Shown piece by piece: positions 53,416-62,892 of a DNA stretch of 64,000 bases; within the stretch, counting starts at the first letter, position 1; each line of letters starts with the position of its first letter. The stretch spans positions 1 through 64,000 of the forward strand of contig DWWU01000044.1 of the NCBI GenBank assembly GCA_019119555.1, in the 5' to 3' direction. The stretch is from Candidatus Fusicatenibacter intestinigallinarum. Lineage in GTDB: Bacteria; Bacillota; Clostridia; Lachnospirales; Lachnospiraceae. A model generated the notes under the pieces. The model saw only the letters and a list, made by a program, of their open reading frames with translations. It searched no databases and had not been told where the DNA came from. A program made the translations under genes and the position numbers.

Positions 53416-53444
53416 ATTTTATCACCGGAGAAATTCTTTGTCAA
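53416..53444 (-). promoter_or_regulatory. promoter of the HMA gene
   Basis: TTGACA (53439-53444) and TAAAAT (53416-53421) are 17 bp apart. The -35 overlaps the stop codon of rarA. Confidence 0.75.
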
Positions 53445-54766
53445 TATTCCGAAGCGCTTTCCATTTTGTCAAAATACGCTCTGATTTTCTGCTCGTATCC
53501 GTTTTCCGAGGGATGATAAAATTTCCGGTCCGCCACCTCATCCGGAAGATACTGCTGTTTCACATAATGCATCGGGTAATCGTGTGCATACAGATATCCT
53601 TTGCCATGTCCCAGCTTCGCCGCTCCCTTATAATGAGCATCCTGCAGATGTACAGGGACCGTCGTCTTTACTTCCTCCACACACCGGGACGCCTCGTCGA
53701 TCGCCCGGATCGCCGAATTGCTCTTCGGCGCGCAGGCCACATACATGGCAGCCTCCGAGAGTACAATCCTCGCTTCCGGAAGTCCGAGCCGTTCCACCGC
53801 CAGAGAAGCGGAAACCGCCACGTTCAGCGCCTGCGGGTCGGCGAGACCCACATCCTCCGCCGCACAGATCATAATTCTTCTCGCGATAAATTTGATATCC
53901 TCCCCGGCATACAGCATTTTTGCCAGATAGAAAACTGCCGCATCCGGATCGGATCCCCGCATGCTCTTAATAAATGCGGAGATCGTATCGTAATGCTGAT
54001 CGCCGCCTTTGTCATAGCGCACGGCCCGCTTCTGGATACACTCGGAGGCCGTTTCCAGATCAATATGGATTTTCCCGTCCGCACTTCTCTCGGTGGACAG
54101 AACGCCCAGCTCCACAGCGTTCAGCGCCGCCCGCGCATCGCCGCCGGCAATATCCGCCAGGAATTCCCGCGCATCATCCTCCAGAACCACATCGTAAGCC
54201 CCAAGCCCCCGTTCTCTGTCTGATACCGCACGGATCAGGAGTGTCGCAATATCCTCTTTGTCCAGAGGCTTCAGTTCAAAAATCACCGACCGGGAGAGCA
54301 GAGCTCCGTTTACCTCAAAATACGGATTTTCTGTCGTGGCTCCGATCAGGATTACCGTTCCGTCTTCCACAAACGGAAGCAGATAATCCTGCTGTCCCTT
54401 ATTGAAACGGTGAATCTCATCGATGAACAGAATCGTCTTTCTCCCGTACATTCCCATCTGATCCTGTGCCTGTTTCACCGCCTCCTCCATATCCTTCTTG
54501 CCCGCGGTGGTCGCATTCAGCTGGCGGAACTCTGCGCTGGTGGTGTTGGCAATCACTCTGGCAAGCGTCGTCTTTCCGGTTCCCGGAGGGCCGTAAAAAA
54601 TAATCGAGCTCAGCTTATCCGCCTTGATGGCCCGATACAGAAGGCAGCCTTTCCCGATGATATGCTCCTGTCCCACCACCTCTTCCAGCGTCCTCGGACG
54701 CATCCGCGACGCCAGAGGAGATTCTTTTTCCATCGTCGTTTCTTTCATATAGTCAAATAAATTCAT
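53441..54766 (-). CDS. rarA: replication-associated recombination protein RarA (MgsA)
   Basis: The 441-residue AAA+ ATPase acts at stalled replication forks. It has RPRTLEEVVGQEHIIG, Walker A YGPPGTGKTTLARVIA, Walker B ILFIDEIHRFNKGQQDYLLP, sensor region LIGATTENPYFEVN, and C-terminal AVFYLAKMLYAGEDIKFIARRIMI and HYVKQQYLPDE. Length is usual. The promoter lies within the 3' end of the deacetylase gene. Confidence 0.97.
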   Translation of the reverse strand: MNLFDYMKETTMEKESPLASRMRPRTLEEVVGQEHIIGKGCLLYRAIKADKLSSIIFYGPPGTGKTTLARVIANTTSAEFRQLNATTAGKKDMEEAVKQAQDQMGMYGRKTILFIDEIHRFNKGQQDYLLPFVEDGTVILIGATTENPYFEVNGALLSRSVIFELKPLDKEDIATLLIRAVSDRERGLGAYDVVLEDDAREFLADIAGGDARAALNAVELGVLSTERSADGKIHIDLETASECIQKRAVRYDKGGDQHYDTISAFIKSMRGSDPDAAVFYLAKMLYAGEDIKFIARRIMICAAEDVGLADPQALNVAVSASLAVERLGLPEARIVLSEAAMYVACAPKSNSAIRAIDEASRCVEEVKTTVPVHLQDAHYKGAAKLGHGKGYLYAHDYPMHYVKQQYLPDEVADRKFYHPSENGYEQKIRAYFDKMESASEY

Positions 54767-54842
54767 CTCTCCGATTTCTCAGGCACATCCAGACCGCCGG
54801 ATTTCCCGAGATTCCTCCTCCAATGGTTCTCCTGCTGCAGCC

Positions 54843-54860
54843 GAACTGTAGTTACAGTTC
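54843..54860. repeat. R1-like short palindrome
   Basis: GAACTGTAGTTACAGTTC is nearly a perfect palindrome built from R1 arm sequence, followed on the plus strand by TTTTTCG. It lies in the rarA leader. Confidence 0.45.
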
Positions 54861-54882
54861 TTTTTCGATTGCTGTATGTTCC

Positions 54883-54911
54883 ACTTTATCACACTTTTAT
54901 TCCAAAAGCAA
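54883..54911 (-). promoter_or_regulatory. possible rarA promoter
   Basis: TTGCTT (54906-54911) and TAAAGT (54883-54888) lie 17 bp apart on the minus strand. Confidence 0.5.
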
Positions 54912-55655
54912 ATCGTCGGCGGTCACAAAGCGGTACCCTTCCTGCTGCAGCGTATCTACGATCCGCAGCGCCGCCTCCACGGATTCTGCAAACTCATCAT
55001 GCATCAGAATAATGCTCCCATCCTCCACCTTCGGAAGAACCGTGTCCAGTATCTGCCCCACATCCTGGAACACCCAGTCCCTGGAGTCGATGGTCCAGAG
55101 CACCGGAATCATCGTCACATGAAACTCCAGGCCCTTCTTCCACTCTCCAAACGGCGGACGGACAAACGAAGTATACACACCGGTCAGTTCGTAAATCGCA
55201 TTGCTGGTGCTCTCAATCTCCTCCACCGCCTCCGTCTCGCTGATTCCGGAGATCCGGACGTGATGATACGTATGGTTTCCGATCAGATGACCTTCCTCCT
55301 GCATTCTCCGGACCAGCGCCTCGTTTCCCTCAAGATTCTGTCCCAGAAGAAAAAAAGTCGCCCGGACATTCCGTTCTTTCAGTCCGTCCAACAGCGCTCC
55401 CGTAAATTCCCGGTTCGGTCCGTCGTCAAAGGTAAGCGCCACCCGCGGCTGCTCCCCGCCGTCTGAGCCGGCGCCATTCTCCTCCGTTTCTCCGGCCGCT
55501 CCGGCATCCTCCTGAATCCTTCCGTCTGACATTCGGGCGCTTTCCTGCGCCGTCCCCCGGAAAGAATTTTTCATCTTCGCAGCCTCCCATCCGGCCAGAA
55601 ACATCACTCCCAGGCTGCAGAACAAAAAGATCAGCCGTTTCAACGGCACAGACAT
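54897..55655 (-). CDS. polysaccharide deacetylase family protein
   Basis: The 252-residue protein has an N-terminal membrane anchor (LIFLFCSLGVMFLAGWEAA), a low-complexity linker, and a NodB-type carbohydrate esterase 4 domain (about 70-250). Motifs are ALTFDDGPN, GNHTYHHVRI for the zinc histidines, RPPFGEWK, WTIDSRDW and ILMHDEF. It probably removes acetyl groups from peptidoglycan or another surface polymer. ATG is chosen over a GTG two codons upstream. Confidence 0.92.
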   Translation of the reverse strand: MSVPLKRLIFLFCSLGVMFLAGWEAAKMKNSFRGTAQESARMSDGRIQEDAGAAGETEENGAGSDGGEQPRVALTFDDGPNREFTGALLDGLKERNVRATFFLLGQNLEGNEALVRRMQEEGHLIGNHTYHHVRISGISETEAVEEIESTSNAIYELTGVYTSFVRPPFGEWKKGLEFHVTMIPVLWTIDSRDWVFQDVGQILDTVLPKVEDGSIILMHDEFAESVEAALRIVDTLQQEGYRFVTADDLLLE

Positions 55656-55774
55656 CAGCACCTGCCTTCAAAAACTGCCTGACAAAAAATTTCTCGCCGG
55701 CAGACAGCTTTCGCTTTTTTCCTATTATATGATCCACGGTCGCCATCTATCACTCCTCCCGGCGCAATAAAAAA

Positions 55775-55837
55775 GGCGAGTTCGCCTCCCGCGGAGCGTT
55801 TTGTATCACAGGAAACTGTGTTTCCTGTGATACAAAA
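55775..55837. repeat. R2 element with short tail
   Basis: Core TTTTGTATCACAGGAAAC-TGT-GTTTCCTGTGATACAAAA (55799-55837), a perfect 18-bp stem, with GGCGAGTTCGCCTCCCGCGGAG to its left. On the minus strand it directly follows the terminator of the DUF2298 gene. Confidence 0.8.
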
Positions 55838-55877
55838 ACCCCTGACGCCAAGGTTTCTGCCTCAACATCAGGGGTTT
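55836..55877 (-). terminator. intrinsic terminator downstream of the DUF2298 gene
   Basis: AAACCCCTGA and TCAGGGGTTT form a 10-bp stem, followed on the minus strand by TTTTTGTATCAC at the edge of R2. Confidence 0.8.
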
Positions 55878-55916
55878 CCTCACTGTTCTGGTCTCCGGCA
55901 GCGTTCCTCTGCCCGC

Positions 55917-58244
55917 TCAGCCGTCCTCCCGGACGATCTGCAGGATGTAGGTTCCGGTCTGCTCATCCTGATAGACGATTTCTCCCACCTGCTGAAGAAC
56001 CGCCTCATTCAGCGCCGTATATTTTTCCCGCTCTTTCGAGCCGACGAAAATATAGGACACCTGATACTTCTGCAGCAGTTCCTCCACCAGATCAGGATCC
56101 GAAGAAGTATAAATCTGTTCCACATCCGCGGAACGGGTATTCAGATCCAGAGTATCTCCTCTCCACAGCCACTCATGGACATACCAGCCCAGTACCGTCG
56201 GAAGACCTGTCATCGCAGATACACGCTCATAATCGCTGTAGCTGTCTCCGTTGGCTTCCAGAACCACCGGCTGGCCCTCTACCGTCTCGTCCAGCCACCG
56301 GATTGCCGACGCATCCTCCGGAAACACGTTTTCCAGATAGGCCGTCGCATCCAGGCCCCGGTATTCCGACGGATCCAGAACGTTTCCGAACCAGGAATAC
56401 ACCGCCGTGCCGAAATACCCGCAGGTCCACAGCAGACACACCAGCCCCACAGCGCCGAAGGCCTTGATGATATGTTCTTTCTTCCAGGTCAGGAAGCGCA
56501 CAAGAATATAACCCATGACAATGCCGAACAGGATAAACGCCTGGTACGTCAGCTTGAACATGGTATTGGACCGGGCGTAATATTCCTCATAGATATCCCG
56601 CACATAAACGATTTCCGGAATCACTACAAGTCCGATCGCGCAGACGCCCAGAATTCCCGCGAAAATATCGCTCAGCGGCGCTCTCGCCCAGAAATCCCGG
56701 AACTTCAGAGCCTTCCGTTCTTCCGCCAGCGCCTTCTGCTTCGCATCGTCCGCCGCCCGTTCTGTCATCTCCCTGGAAAAGGCGTCCTCTCTCCGTTTTT
56801 CGGAGTGGTCCGCCTCCGCGCCAGCCGGCGCCTCGATCCGCTTCCAGGTCAGAAAGACCGCCGCCAGGAACAGAAGCACCAGACAGACCGGAAGGCCCCA
56901 GAGAATCGCCAGCTGATACAGCATGGAATGGCGCTGAGCCAGAGCAACTCCGGACACCATCGTATCAAAAGATATGGTAAACGGCAGAGCGATCATCGTA
57001 CCGATTGCAAAAACCTCCACGGCCTGAGCCAGCACGGTGGACACCACCTGCTTCGCCCTGCATCGATACCGGTACAGCGCCCCATAAAGGGCTCCACAGC
57101 ATACCACGACAAAGTAAATCACAAAATCCCAGTAATTGGTCCAGTGAAAAATCCCGATGAAAAACGCCAGAAGAATCAGATGGGGCTGCAGCAGGATTGT
57201 CTTCACATCCCATTTTCCCTCGCCGGCTTTTTCCTCCTGCACTCTTCTCACATAGGCATAGACGCCTCCGATCACAAAAAGGACAAACATCACATTGACC
57301 ACATGGGCATGGAGATCTCCCAGCACAAAGGAATAGGAAGGAAACTCGTGGATCGTTCTGTCGTTTTCCACCACAGGGTTATAGCCGATATATCTGGTGG
57401 AATCCGGGAACCAGTAATCCGCGGCGCTTTCCCATCCAAGCCATTTTCCGATGCATCCGTACACCACATAATGCATATTTCCGGCGAGAGAAACCGCCGC
57501 TCCAGACAGCAGACCTCCAATCACCGGGGAAAGCTTTTTCTTTTTCCGTCTCTGAAGAATTCTTGCACAGAGCATCTGATAGCAGACAGAAAACGGCAGT
57601 ACAAACGCAAATGCCGCTACCAGCGTCCGCATCAGATTATACGTCTGTTTTACATCCGTAAAGGACAGCTTTGTGAGAAAGACCGCGTAATACTGTCCCC
57701 CGTAATAGTAATTGATCCCTTCTGTGCCGTACCAGATATCCTTCGCCGGAAGCTCCGTGCTCCGCATCATCGCCTTCATGAATCCATAATCCATGAATTT
57801 TTCCGTTCCGTGGGCTTCCGGATGGAAACCGGCCAGATAGGTCCACAGCAGGAAGAACAGCAGAAACAGCGCCTCCTCCTGAAAGATCAGATCTACATCC
57901 GGCATTTCCACCTTTACTTTTTTAAAGCCATAGATCCAGCAAACCAGAAAACAGACCACCGTCACCCCAATACAGGTCAGACTCACAAACTGTGTAACCT
58001 TGCATACGGTCAGGGCAAAAACAAGAAATCCGCTGACTGCAACGCCGAATACTTTGGAAAACAGCCATCCCCGATCCGTGTAGGCTGCAAACAGTGATGC
58101 TGTCACCGGATAAAAACCGATTCCGATGATCAGAATCATAATCCACCATTTCAAAAAGGGGACATTGTCACTCCCCAAAAGCGGAATCGTCGCCAGCACC
58201 ATCAGGATCATCGCGATGCCGGCGACCGTTGACTTTCTGCTCAT
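55917..58244 (-). CDS. DUF2298 polytopic membrane protein (Chlor_Arch_YYY type)
   Basis: The 775-residue protein has at least a dozen membrane helices and a soluble C-terminal part from about 600. The lumenal/extracellular GTEGINYYYGGQYYAVFLTKL is the triple-tyrosine motif of the family, and the C-terminal DATAYLENVFPEDASAIRWL, VLEANGDSYSDYERVS and QVSYIFVGSKEREKY match its usual end. The family resembles glycosyltransferases of GT-C shape, but the substrate is unknown. It is in a run with a sugar-nucleotide type transferase and an ABC-F gene. Confidence 0.9.
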   Translation of the reverse strand: MSRKSTVAGIAMILMVLATIPLLGSDNVPFLKWWIMILIIGIGFYPVTASLFAAYTDRGWLFSKVFGVAVSGFLVFALTVCKVTQFVSLTCIGVTVVCFLVCWIYGFKKVKVEMPDVDLIFQEEALFLLFFLLWTYLAGFHPEAHGTEKFMDYGFMKAMMRSTELPAKDIWYGTEGINYYYGGQYYAVFLTKLSFTDVKQTYNLMRTLVAAFAFVLPFSVCYQMLCARILQRRKKKKLSPVIGGLLSGAAVSLAGNMHYVVYGCIGKWLGWESAADYWFPDSTRYIGYNPVVENDRTIHEFPSYSFVLGDLHAHVVNVMFVLFVIGGVYAYVRRVQEEKAGEGKWDVKTILLQPHLILLAFFIGIFHWTNYWDFVIYFVVVCCGALYGALYRYRCRAKQVVSTVLAQAVEVFAIGTMIALPFTISFDTMVSGVALAQRHSMLYQLAILWGLPVCLVLLFLAAVFLTWKRIEAPAGAEADHSEKRREDAFSREMTERAADDAKQKALAEERKALKFRDFWARAPLSDIFAGILGVCAIGLVVIPEIVYVRDIYEEYYARSNTMFKLTYQAFILFGIVMGYILVRFLTWKKEHIIKAFGAVGLVCLLWTCGYFGTAVYSWFGNVLDPSEYRGLDATAYLENVFPEDASAIRWLDETVEGQPVVLEANGDSYSDYERVSAMTGLPTVLGWYVHEWLWRGDTLDLNTRSADVEQIYTSSDPDLVEELLQKYQVSYIFVGSKEREKYTALNEAVLQQVGEIVYQDEQTGTYILQIVREDG

Positions 58245-58284
58245 ACGCTCCTCTTTCCTTCTTCCCCATGAATGCCGCAGTGAT

Positions 58285-59208
58285 TCAGTTCAGAAAGTTC
58301 TCCGGATAAAGCCCTTCCTGTTTCATTCTGCGCACAGCTTCCACAACCACCGGCTTATCCTCCCTGTAGGTCACGCCATACCACTGATCCGGAGATTTGC
58401 ACACCTGTACCGTGGCCTTTCCTTCCTCGAGAAGCTCCTCGATCACAGAGGGAAGAAAATATTCACATTTCAGAGGATCCGCAGCGATTCCCTTTTCCAG
58501 GAACTTAGGGAAGCGTGCCTGCAGTTCATCGAGAATACTGTTGGAAAATCCCCACATATTCATCGAAACCGTCGTATCCGCCGGCAGTTCGGTGTAAGTC
58601 ATTCCGTCTTCCTCCAGATACGCCGCCCTGTCTCCTCTCTTTTCAATATGCGTCCGCTCACAGATGCCCTTCAGAAAACCCTTGTCATCCATCGTGCAGA
58701 TGCCCCGGGACACATGGCCGTTCTCTGTCAGCGTCTTTCCCAGCTCGTATCCCACCATCATGTAACGATAAGTCTCATCATCGTCCTGATGTGTCGTCAG
58801 ATACTGATAGATCAGGGAAAACGCCTGCTTTCCATAATAATCATCCGCATTGATCACTGCGATCGGCGCTTCTGTCTGATAGATACAACTCAGCACCGCA
58901 TGCCCGGTGCCCCAGGGCTTTACTCTGCCTTCGGGAACGGAAAATCCCTCCGGCAGATCATTGATTCCCTGGAAAACATAGTGTACCCGGACATGGCGCG
59001 CAATCCGGTCGCCGATTTTTTCACGGAATTCTTTCTCCGTCTCTCTCTTGATAATAAAAATTACCTCTTCGAATCCTGCCTGCACCGCATCGTAGATGGA
59101 AAAATCCATGATGATATGTCCCTCAGGATCCACCGGATCCAGCTGCTTCAGCCCGCCGTAGCGGCTTCCCATTCCAGCAGCCATGATCACCAGGACCGGC
59201 TTCCTCAT
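58285..59208 (-). CDS. sugar-nucleotide type nucleotidyltransferase
   Basis: The 307-residue protein begins with VIMAAGMGSRYGGLKQLDPV, the NTP-binding loop of the NTP_transferase family, with AVINADDYYGKQAF as the metal-binding region and GTGHAVLSC between. The substrate is likely a sugar phosphate. Its ATG lies two bases after the ABC-F stop codon, with an AGGAGG site inside that gene, so the two are coupled. Confidence 0.88.
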   Translation of the reverse strand: MRKPVLVIMAAGMGSRYGGLKQLDPVDPEGHIIMDFSIYDAVQAGFEEVIFIIKRETEKEFREKIGDRIARHVRVHYVFQGINDLPEGFSVPEGRVKPWGTGHAVLSCIYQTEAPIAVINADDYYGKQAFSLIYQYLTTHQDDDETYRYMMVGYELGKTLTENGHVSRGICTMDDKGFLKGICERTHIEKRGDRAAYLEEDGMTYTELPADTTVSMNMWGFSNSILDELQARFPKFLEKGIAADPLKCEYFLPSVIEELLEEGKATVQVCKSPDQWYGVTYREDKPVVVEAVRRMKQEGLYPENFLN

Positions 59209-59210
59209 TA

Positions 59211-60842
59211 TCAGTTGTCCTCCTCCGTCATATTGTAAACGTGTCTCTTTCTCGCCATCGCATCACTGGCCAGATATTCATCATAAGTGGTAATCTTGTC
59301 GATCAGCTGTCCGCCCGGAAGGATCTCCATGATCCGGTTCGCCGTCGTCTGCACAAACTGATGATCATGACAGGTAAACAGCAGCACGCCCGGGAACTTG
59401 ATCAGTCCGTTGTTCAGGGCTGTAATCGACTCCATGTCCAGATGGTTGGTCGGCTCGTCCAGAATCAGAATATTCGCTCCGGAAATCATCATCTTGGAGA
59501 GCAGACAGCGCACCTTCTCTCCTCCGGACAGTACGCGCACACGCTTCACGCCGTCCTCTCCGGCAAACAGCATCCGGCCCAGGAATCCGCGCACATACGT
59601 CACATCCTTGTTCTCCGAATACTGGGTCAGCCAGTCGGCAATGGTCAGGTCACTGTCAAATTCCCTGGTGTTGTCCTTGGGGAAGTAGGCCTGGCTGGTG
59701 GTGACACCCCACTTGTAGGTTCCCTCATCCGGCTCTTCCTCTCCCATCAGGATACGGAACAGCATCGTCACAGCCTGCTCGTTGCTTCCGACGAACGCCA
59801 CCTTGTCCTCTCTTCCCAGGGTAAAGGTAAGATTATCCAGAATTTTCACGCCATCCACCGTCTTTGACAGGCCTTCCACCTGAAGCACTTCGTTTCCGAT
59901 TTCACGGTTCGGGCGGAAATCAATGTACGGATACTTTCTGCTGGACGGTTTGATCTCATCCAGCTGGATTTTCTCCAGCGCACGCTTTCTGGAGGTCGCC
60001 TGCTTACTCTTGGATGCGTTGGCGCTGAACCGGGAGATAAACTCCTGCAGTTCCTTGATCTTCTCCTCTTTTTTCTTGTTGGCTTCCTTCATCTGCTTGA
60101 TCAGCAGCTGACTGGATTCAAACCAGAAATCGTAGTTTCCTGCATACAGCTGGATCTTTCCGTAATCAATATCCGCGATCTGCGTACAGACCTTGTTCAG
60201 GAAATACCGGTCGTGAGAAACGACAATTACCGTATTCTCGAAATTGATCAGGAACTCCTCCAGCCAGTTGATCGCGTCCAGATCCAGATGGTTGGTCGGC
60301 TCGTCCAGAAGCAGAATATCCGGATTTCCGAACAGTGCGCGGGCAAGGAGCACCTTGACCTTCTGACTTCCGGAGAGATCGCTCATCAGGGAATAGTGAA
60401 GATCGCTCTCTATGCCAAGGCCGTTGAGAAGCTGCTCCGCATCCGATTCCGCCTCCCAGCCGTTCATCTCGGCAAACTCGCCCTCCAACTCGCTGGCACG
60501 GATTCCGTCCTCATCGGTAAAATCCTCTTTGGCATAAAGGGCTTCTTTCTCTTTCATGATTTCATAAAGGCGGGCATTGCCCATAATGACCGTATCGAGC
60601 ACCGGATACGCATCATATTTGAAGTGGTCCTGCTCCAGAAATGAAAGGCGCTGACCCGGAGTAATGGTTACATCGCCTTTGGTCGGCTCAAGCTGACCGG
60701 ACAGGATCTTCAGAAACGTAGATTTTCCCGCACCGTTGGCGCCGATCAGACCGTAGCAGTTTCCTTCGGTAAATTTAATGTTTACTTCCTCGAAAAGGGC
60801 CTTCTTTCCGACTCTCAGTGTTACGTTGTTGGCTGCAATCAT
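59211..60842 (-). CDS. ABC-F family ATPase
   Basis: The 543-residue protein has two ABC domains in one chain and no membrane part. The first has GANGAGKSTFLKILSG, LSGSQKVKVLLARAL and LLLDEPTNHLDLDAINWLEEF; the second has VGSNEQAVTMLFRIL, LSGGEKVRCLLSKMM and ILDEPTNHLDMESI. The linker has the charged ABC-F pattern. Such proteins bind the ribosomal E site; this one is nearest the YkpA/YbiT type by feel, and antibiotic resistance is not implied. Walker A of domain two (GSNEQAVT) departs from GxxGxGKS/T. GGAGGAAAAA precedes the ATG. Confidence 0.92.
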   Translation of the reverse strand: MIAANNVTLRVGKKALFEEVNIKFTEGNCYGLIGANGAGKSTFLKILSGQLEPTKGDVTITPGQRLSFLEQDHFKYDAYPVLDTVIMGNARLYEIMKEKEALYAKEDFTDEDGIRASELEGEFAEMNGWEAESDAEQLLNGLGIESDLHYSLMSDLSGSQKVKVLLARALFGNPDILLLDEPTNHLDLDAINWLEEFLINFENTVIVVSHDRYFLNKVCTQIADIDYGKIQLYAGNYDFWFESSQLLIKQMKEANKKKEEKIKELQEFISRFSANASKSKQATSRKRALEKIQLDEIKPSSRKYPYIDFRPNREIGNEVLQVEGLSKTVDGVKILDNLTFTLGREDKVAFVGSNEQAVTMLFRILMGEEEPDEGTYKWGVTTSQAYFPKDNTREFDSDLTIADWLTQYSENKDVTYVRGFLGRMLFAGEDGVKRVRVLSGGEKVRCLLSKMMISGANILILDEPTNHLDMESITALNNGLIKFPGVLLFTCHDHQFVQTTANRIMEILPGGQLIDKITTYDEYLASDAMARKRHVYNMTEEDN

Positions 60843-60957
60843 TTTTTCCTCCTTCTGACACACCTGCTGCGTCATCAAGGTAGATTTTGGAAGTCTGCTT
60901 CCAAATTTTATACCTTTTTTCTTTCATTATTGACTCGGTTATTGCTTACAATTTCCC

Positions 60958-60986
60958 ATTCTACCATAGAAAAATACGCCTTTCAA
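60958..60986 (-). promoter_or_regulatory. promoter of the ABC-F operon
   Basis: TTGAAA (60981-60986) and TAGAAT (60958-60963) are 17 bp apart on the minus strand. Confidence 0.7.
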
Positions 60987-61002
60987 TATAATTTTCCAAA
61001 TC

Positions 61003-61077
61003 GTAACAGTTCTGGGGTAAGGCACTGCTTTCATACGGTCTGTGCATTACTGCCAGGTCAGGCGGCGGAACAGTTGC
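61003..61077. repeat. composite R1 element, inverted orientation
   Basis: GTAACAGTTC, GGCACTGC, TTTCATACGGTCTGTGCATTA, CCAGG and GGCGGCGGAACAGTTGC follow each other, the mirror image of the composite at 48.5 kb and lacking its GGCATCC hairpin. It lies 76 bases after the Na/Pi transporter stop. Confidence 0.65.
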
Positions 61078-61152
61078 AAAAAAGGAGCGCGAAGCAATAT
61101 GCCTGCTTTGCGCCCCTTCCGTCCGCCTGACGTTCTCTTATTCGCCAGACTC

Positions 61153-62802
61153 CTATTCGCTTACCTGTCCCTGTCCCATTTCCTGGCTGATGTTCAGAAT
61201 ATGATCGCCGATTCGCTCGAAATCCGTCAGCATCTCGGAATACAGGATACATGCCTCGTCCGAGCACTTTCCGGTCTGCATCCGGCCGATCTGCGCTTTC
61301 CGGTATTCCTCGGTCATATCGTCGAACCTCTGCTCCAGATCCTCGATTTTCTTCAGCATACTCTCCGCAGGTTCTTCTGTCCCCTGCAGCTTCTGCAGCA
61401 TCTCAAGCGCCTGGTTGCTTACCTTCTGCATTTCCGTAATCTCGCCGGAAACCGCCTCCGAGAAGGAGATGTTCTTCTCCCGCATCATCTGTGTATACTC
61501 GCAGATGTTTACGGCGTGATCGCCGATTCGCTCCAGATTTCCGCATACTTTAAACAGCGCGCTGATATACTGGGAATCTTTCGGGTTGGTTTCATTGACC
61601 AGCACTTTGGAAATGTATTTGGAAATTTCCTTATTTAAATAGTCGATATACTCTTCCCGTTCTTCCACCTGGGGCAGCATTCCTGCATTTCCCTCTCTCA
61701 CTGCCTCAAAGCTGGCATTGACATTTTCCTTTGCCATAAGCAGCATACGGGAAAGTTCTCCGCGGATTTCGTTGGTGACGATCGCAGAGCTTCCGATCTG
61801 GCTTTCCCTCTTCTTCTCCATCGGACGGATATATTCCAGATGCATAACGTCGCTCTGTTCTTCCTGTTTCTCCGGGAGAATCTTTGTGGCCAGCAGCGCC
61901 AGATAGTTTCCGAACGGCAGGAGAAGCAGCGTCGTCACAATATTAAACAACGTGTGCATATTTGCAATCTGCGCAGCCACCCGTCCCGGCGTAATGCTTT
62001 CGATCACAGATGTCAGCGGAGTGGTCATGCATATGATCGTAAACAGAACGGTTCCGATCACATTGAACATCAGATGAATGATCGTCGTCCGTTTTGCATT
62101 CCGGTTTGTTCCGATCGACGCCAGAACCGCAGTAATACAGGTGCCGATGTTCTGTCCGAACAGCACGTAGACCGCGCTGGGAAGACCGATCAGTCCGCTG
62201 GTAGCCAGCGCCTGGAGAATACCCACCGACGCCGAGGAAGACTGAATGATCGCGGTAAACACCATTCCGGCAAGAATTCCAACCAGCGGGTTGGAGAAGT
62301 TGGTCATCATCGACGCAAAAGCCTCCGACTCACGCAGCGGCATCATCGAGGAACTCATCATATCCATTCCTATGAAAAGAATACCCAGGCCGGCCACGAT
62401 CAGCCCGATATGGTGAACTCTCTGTTTCTTGACAAACACAATCAATGCGACTCCCAGGAACGCAAACAGCGGCGCGATCGCTCCTACATCCAGAGCAATC
62501 AGCTGACCGGTGATCGTCGTACCGATATTGGCGCCCATGATAATCCAGACAGCCTGACGCAGCGTCATCATTCCGGAATTTACAAATCCTACGACCATTA
62601 CCGTTGTCGCAGAAGACGACTGGATCACTGCGGTAATCACCGCGCCGACCAGCACGCCCAGAAACCGGTTGGCCGTCAGCTTTTCCAGAATCTGTTTCAT
62701 CTTGTTTCCTGCTGCCGCTTCCAGTCCGTTGCTCATCATCTGCATTCCATAAAGGAATAACGCCAGACCTCCGAGAAGACTGAAGAAATCTGTAATCTTC
62801 AC
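61153..62802 (-). CDS. Na/Pi cotransporter family protein with PhoU-like tail
   Basis: The 549-residue protein has a membrane region (about 1-310) made of two inverted repeats, each with the QSSS motif (AVITAVIQSSSATTVM and AGMVFTAIIQSSSASVGI). A cytoplasmic PhoU-like helical domain (about 340-549) follows. It should import phosphate with sodium. GTG at 62802 is chosen since GGAGG lies 8 bases before it; ATG at 62817 is the alternative. PHO-box-like repeats lie upstream. Confidence 0.93.
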   Translation of the reverse strand: MKITDFFSLLGGLALFLYGMQMMSNGLEAAAGNKMKQILEKLTANRFLGVLVGAVITAVIQSSSATTVMVVGFVNSGMMTLRQAVWIIMGANIGTTITGQLIALDVGAIAPLFAFLGVALIVFVKKQRVHHIGLIVAGLGILFIGMDMMSSSMMPLRESEAFASMMTNFSNPLVGILAGMVFTAIIQSSSASVGILQALATSGLIGLPSAVYVLFGQNIGTCITAVLASIGTNRNAKRTTIIHLMFNVIGTVLFTIICMTTPLTSVIESITPGRVAAQIANMHTLFNIVTTLLLLPFGNYLALLATKILPEKQEEQSDVMHLEYIRPMEKKRESQIGSSAIVTNEIRGELSRMLLMAKENVNASFEAVREGNAGMLPQVEEREEYIDYLNKEISKYISKVLVNETNPKDSQYISALFKVCGNLERIGDHAVNICEYTQMMREKNISFSEAVSGEITEMQKVSNQALEMLQKLQGTEEPAESMLKKIEDLEQRFDDMTEEYRKAQIGRMQTGKCSDEACILYSEMLTDFERIGDHILNISQEMGQGQVSE

Positions 62803-62847
62803 ATTTTCATCCTCCATATTTTTCCAGAATTTTACCTGTTCTTTATT

Positions 62848-62876
62848 TTTATAACGAATTTTTTTACATTTTTCAA
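62848..62876 (-). promoter_or_regulatory. promoter of the Na/Pi transporter gene
   Basis: TTGAAA (62871-62876) and TATAAA (62848-62853) are 17 bp apart on the minus strand. Confidence 0.65.
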
Positions 62877-62892
62877 GCTCTTATACGTATTC

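Noticed and set aside
59211-60842. ABC-F gene as an antibiotic-resistance determinant
   Set aside because: It looks like a housekeeping YkpA/YbiT-type protein and is coupled to an envelope gene; nothing in the sequence shows resistance.
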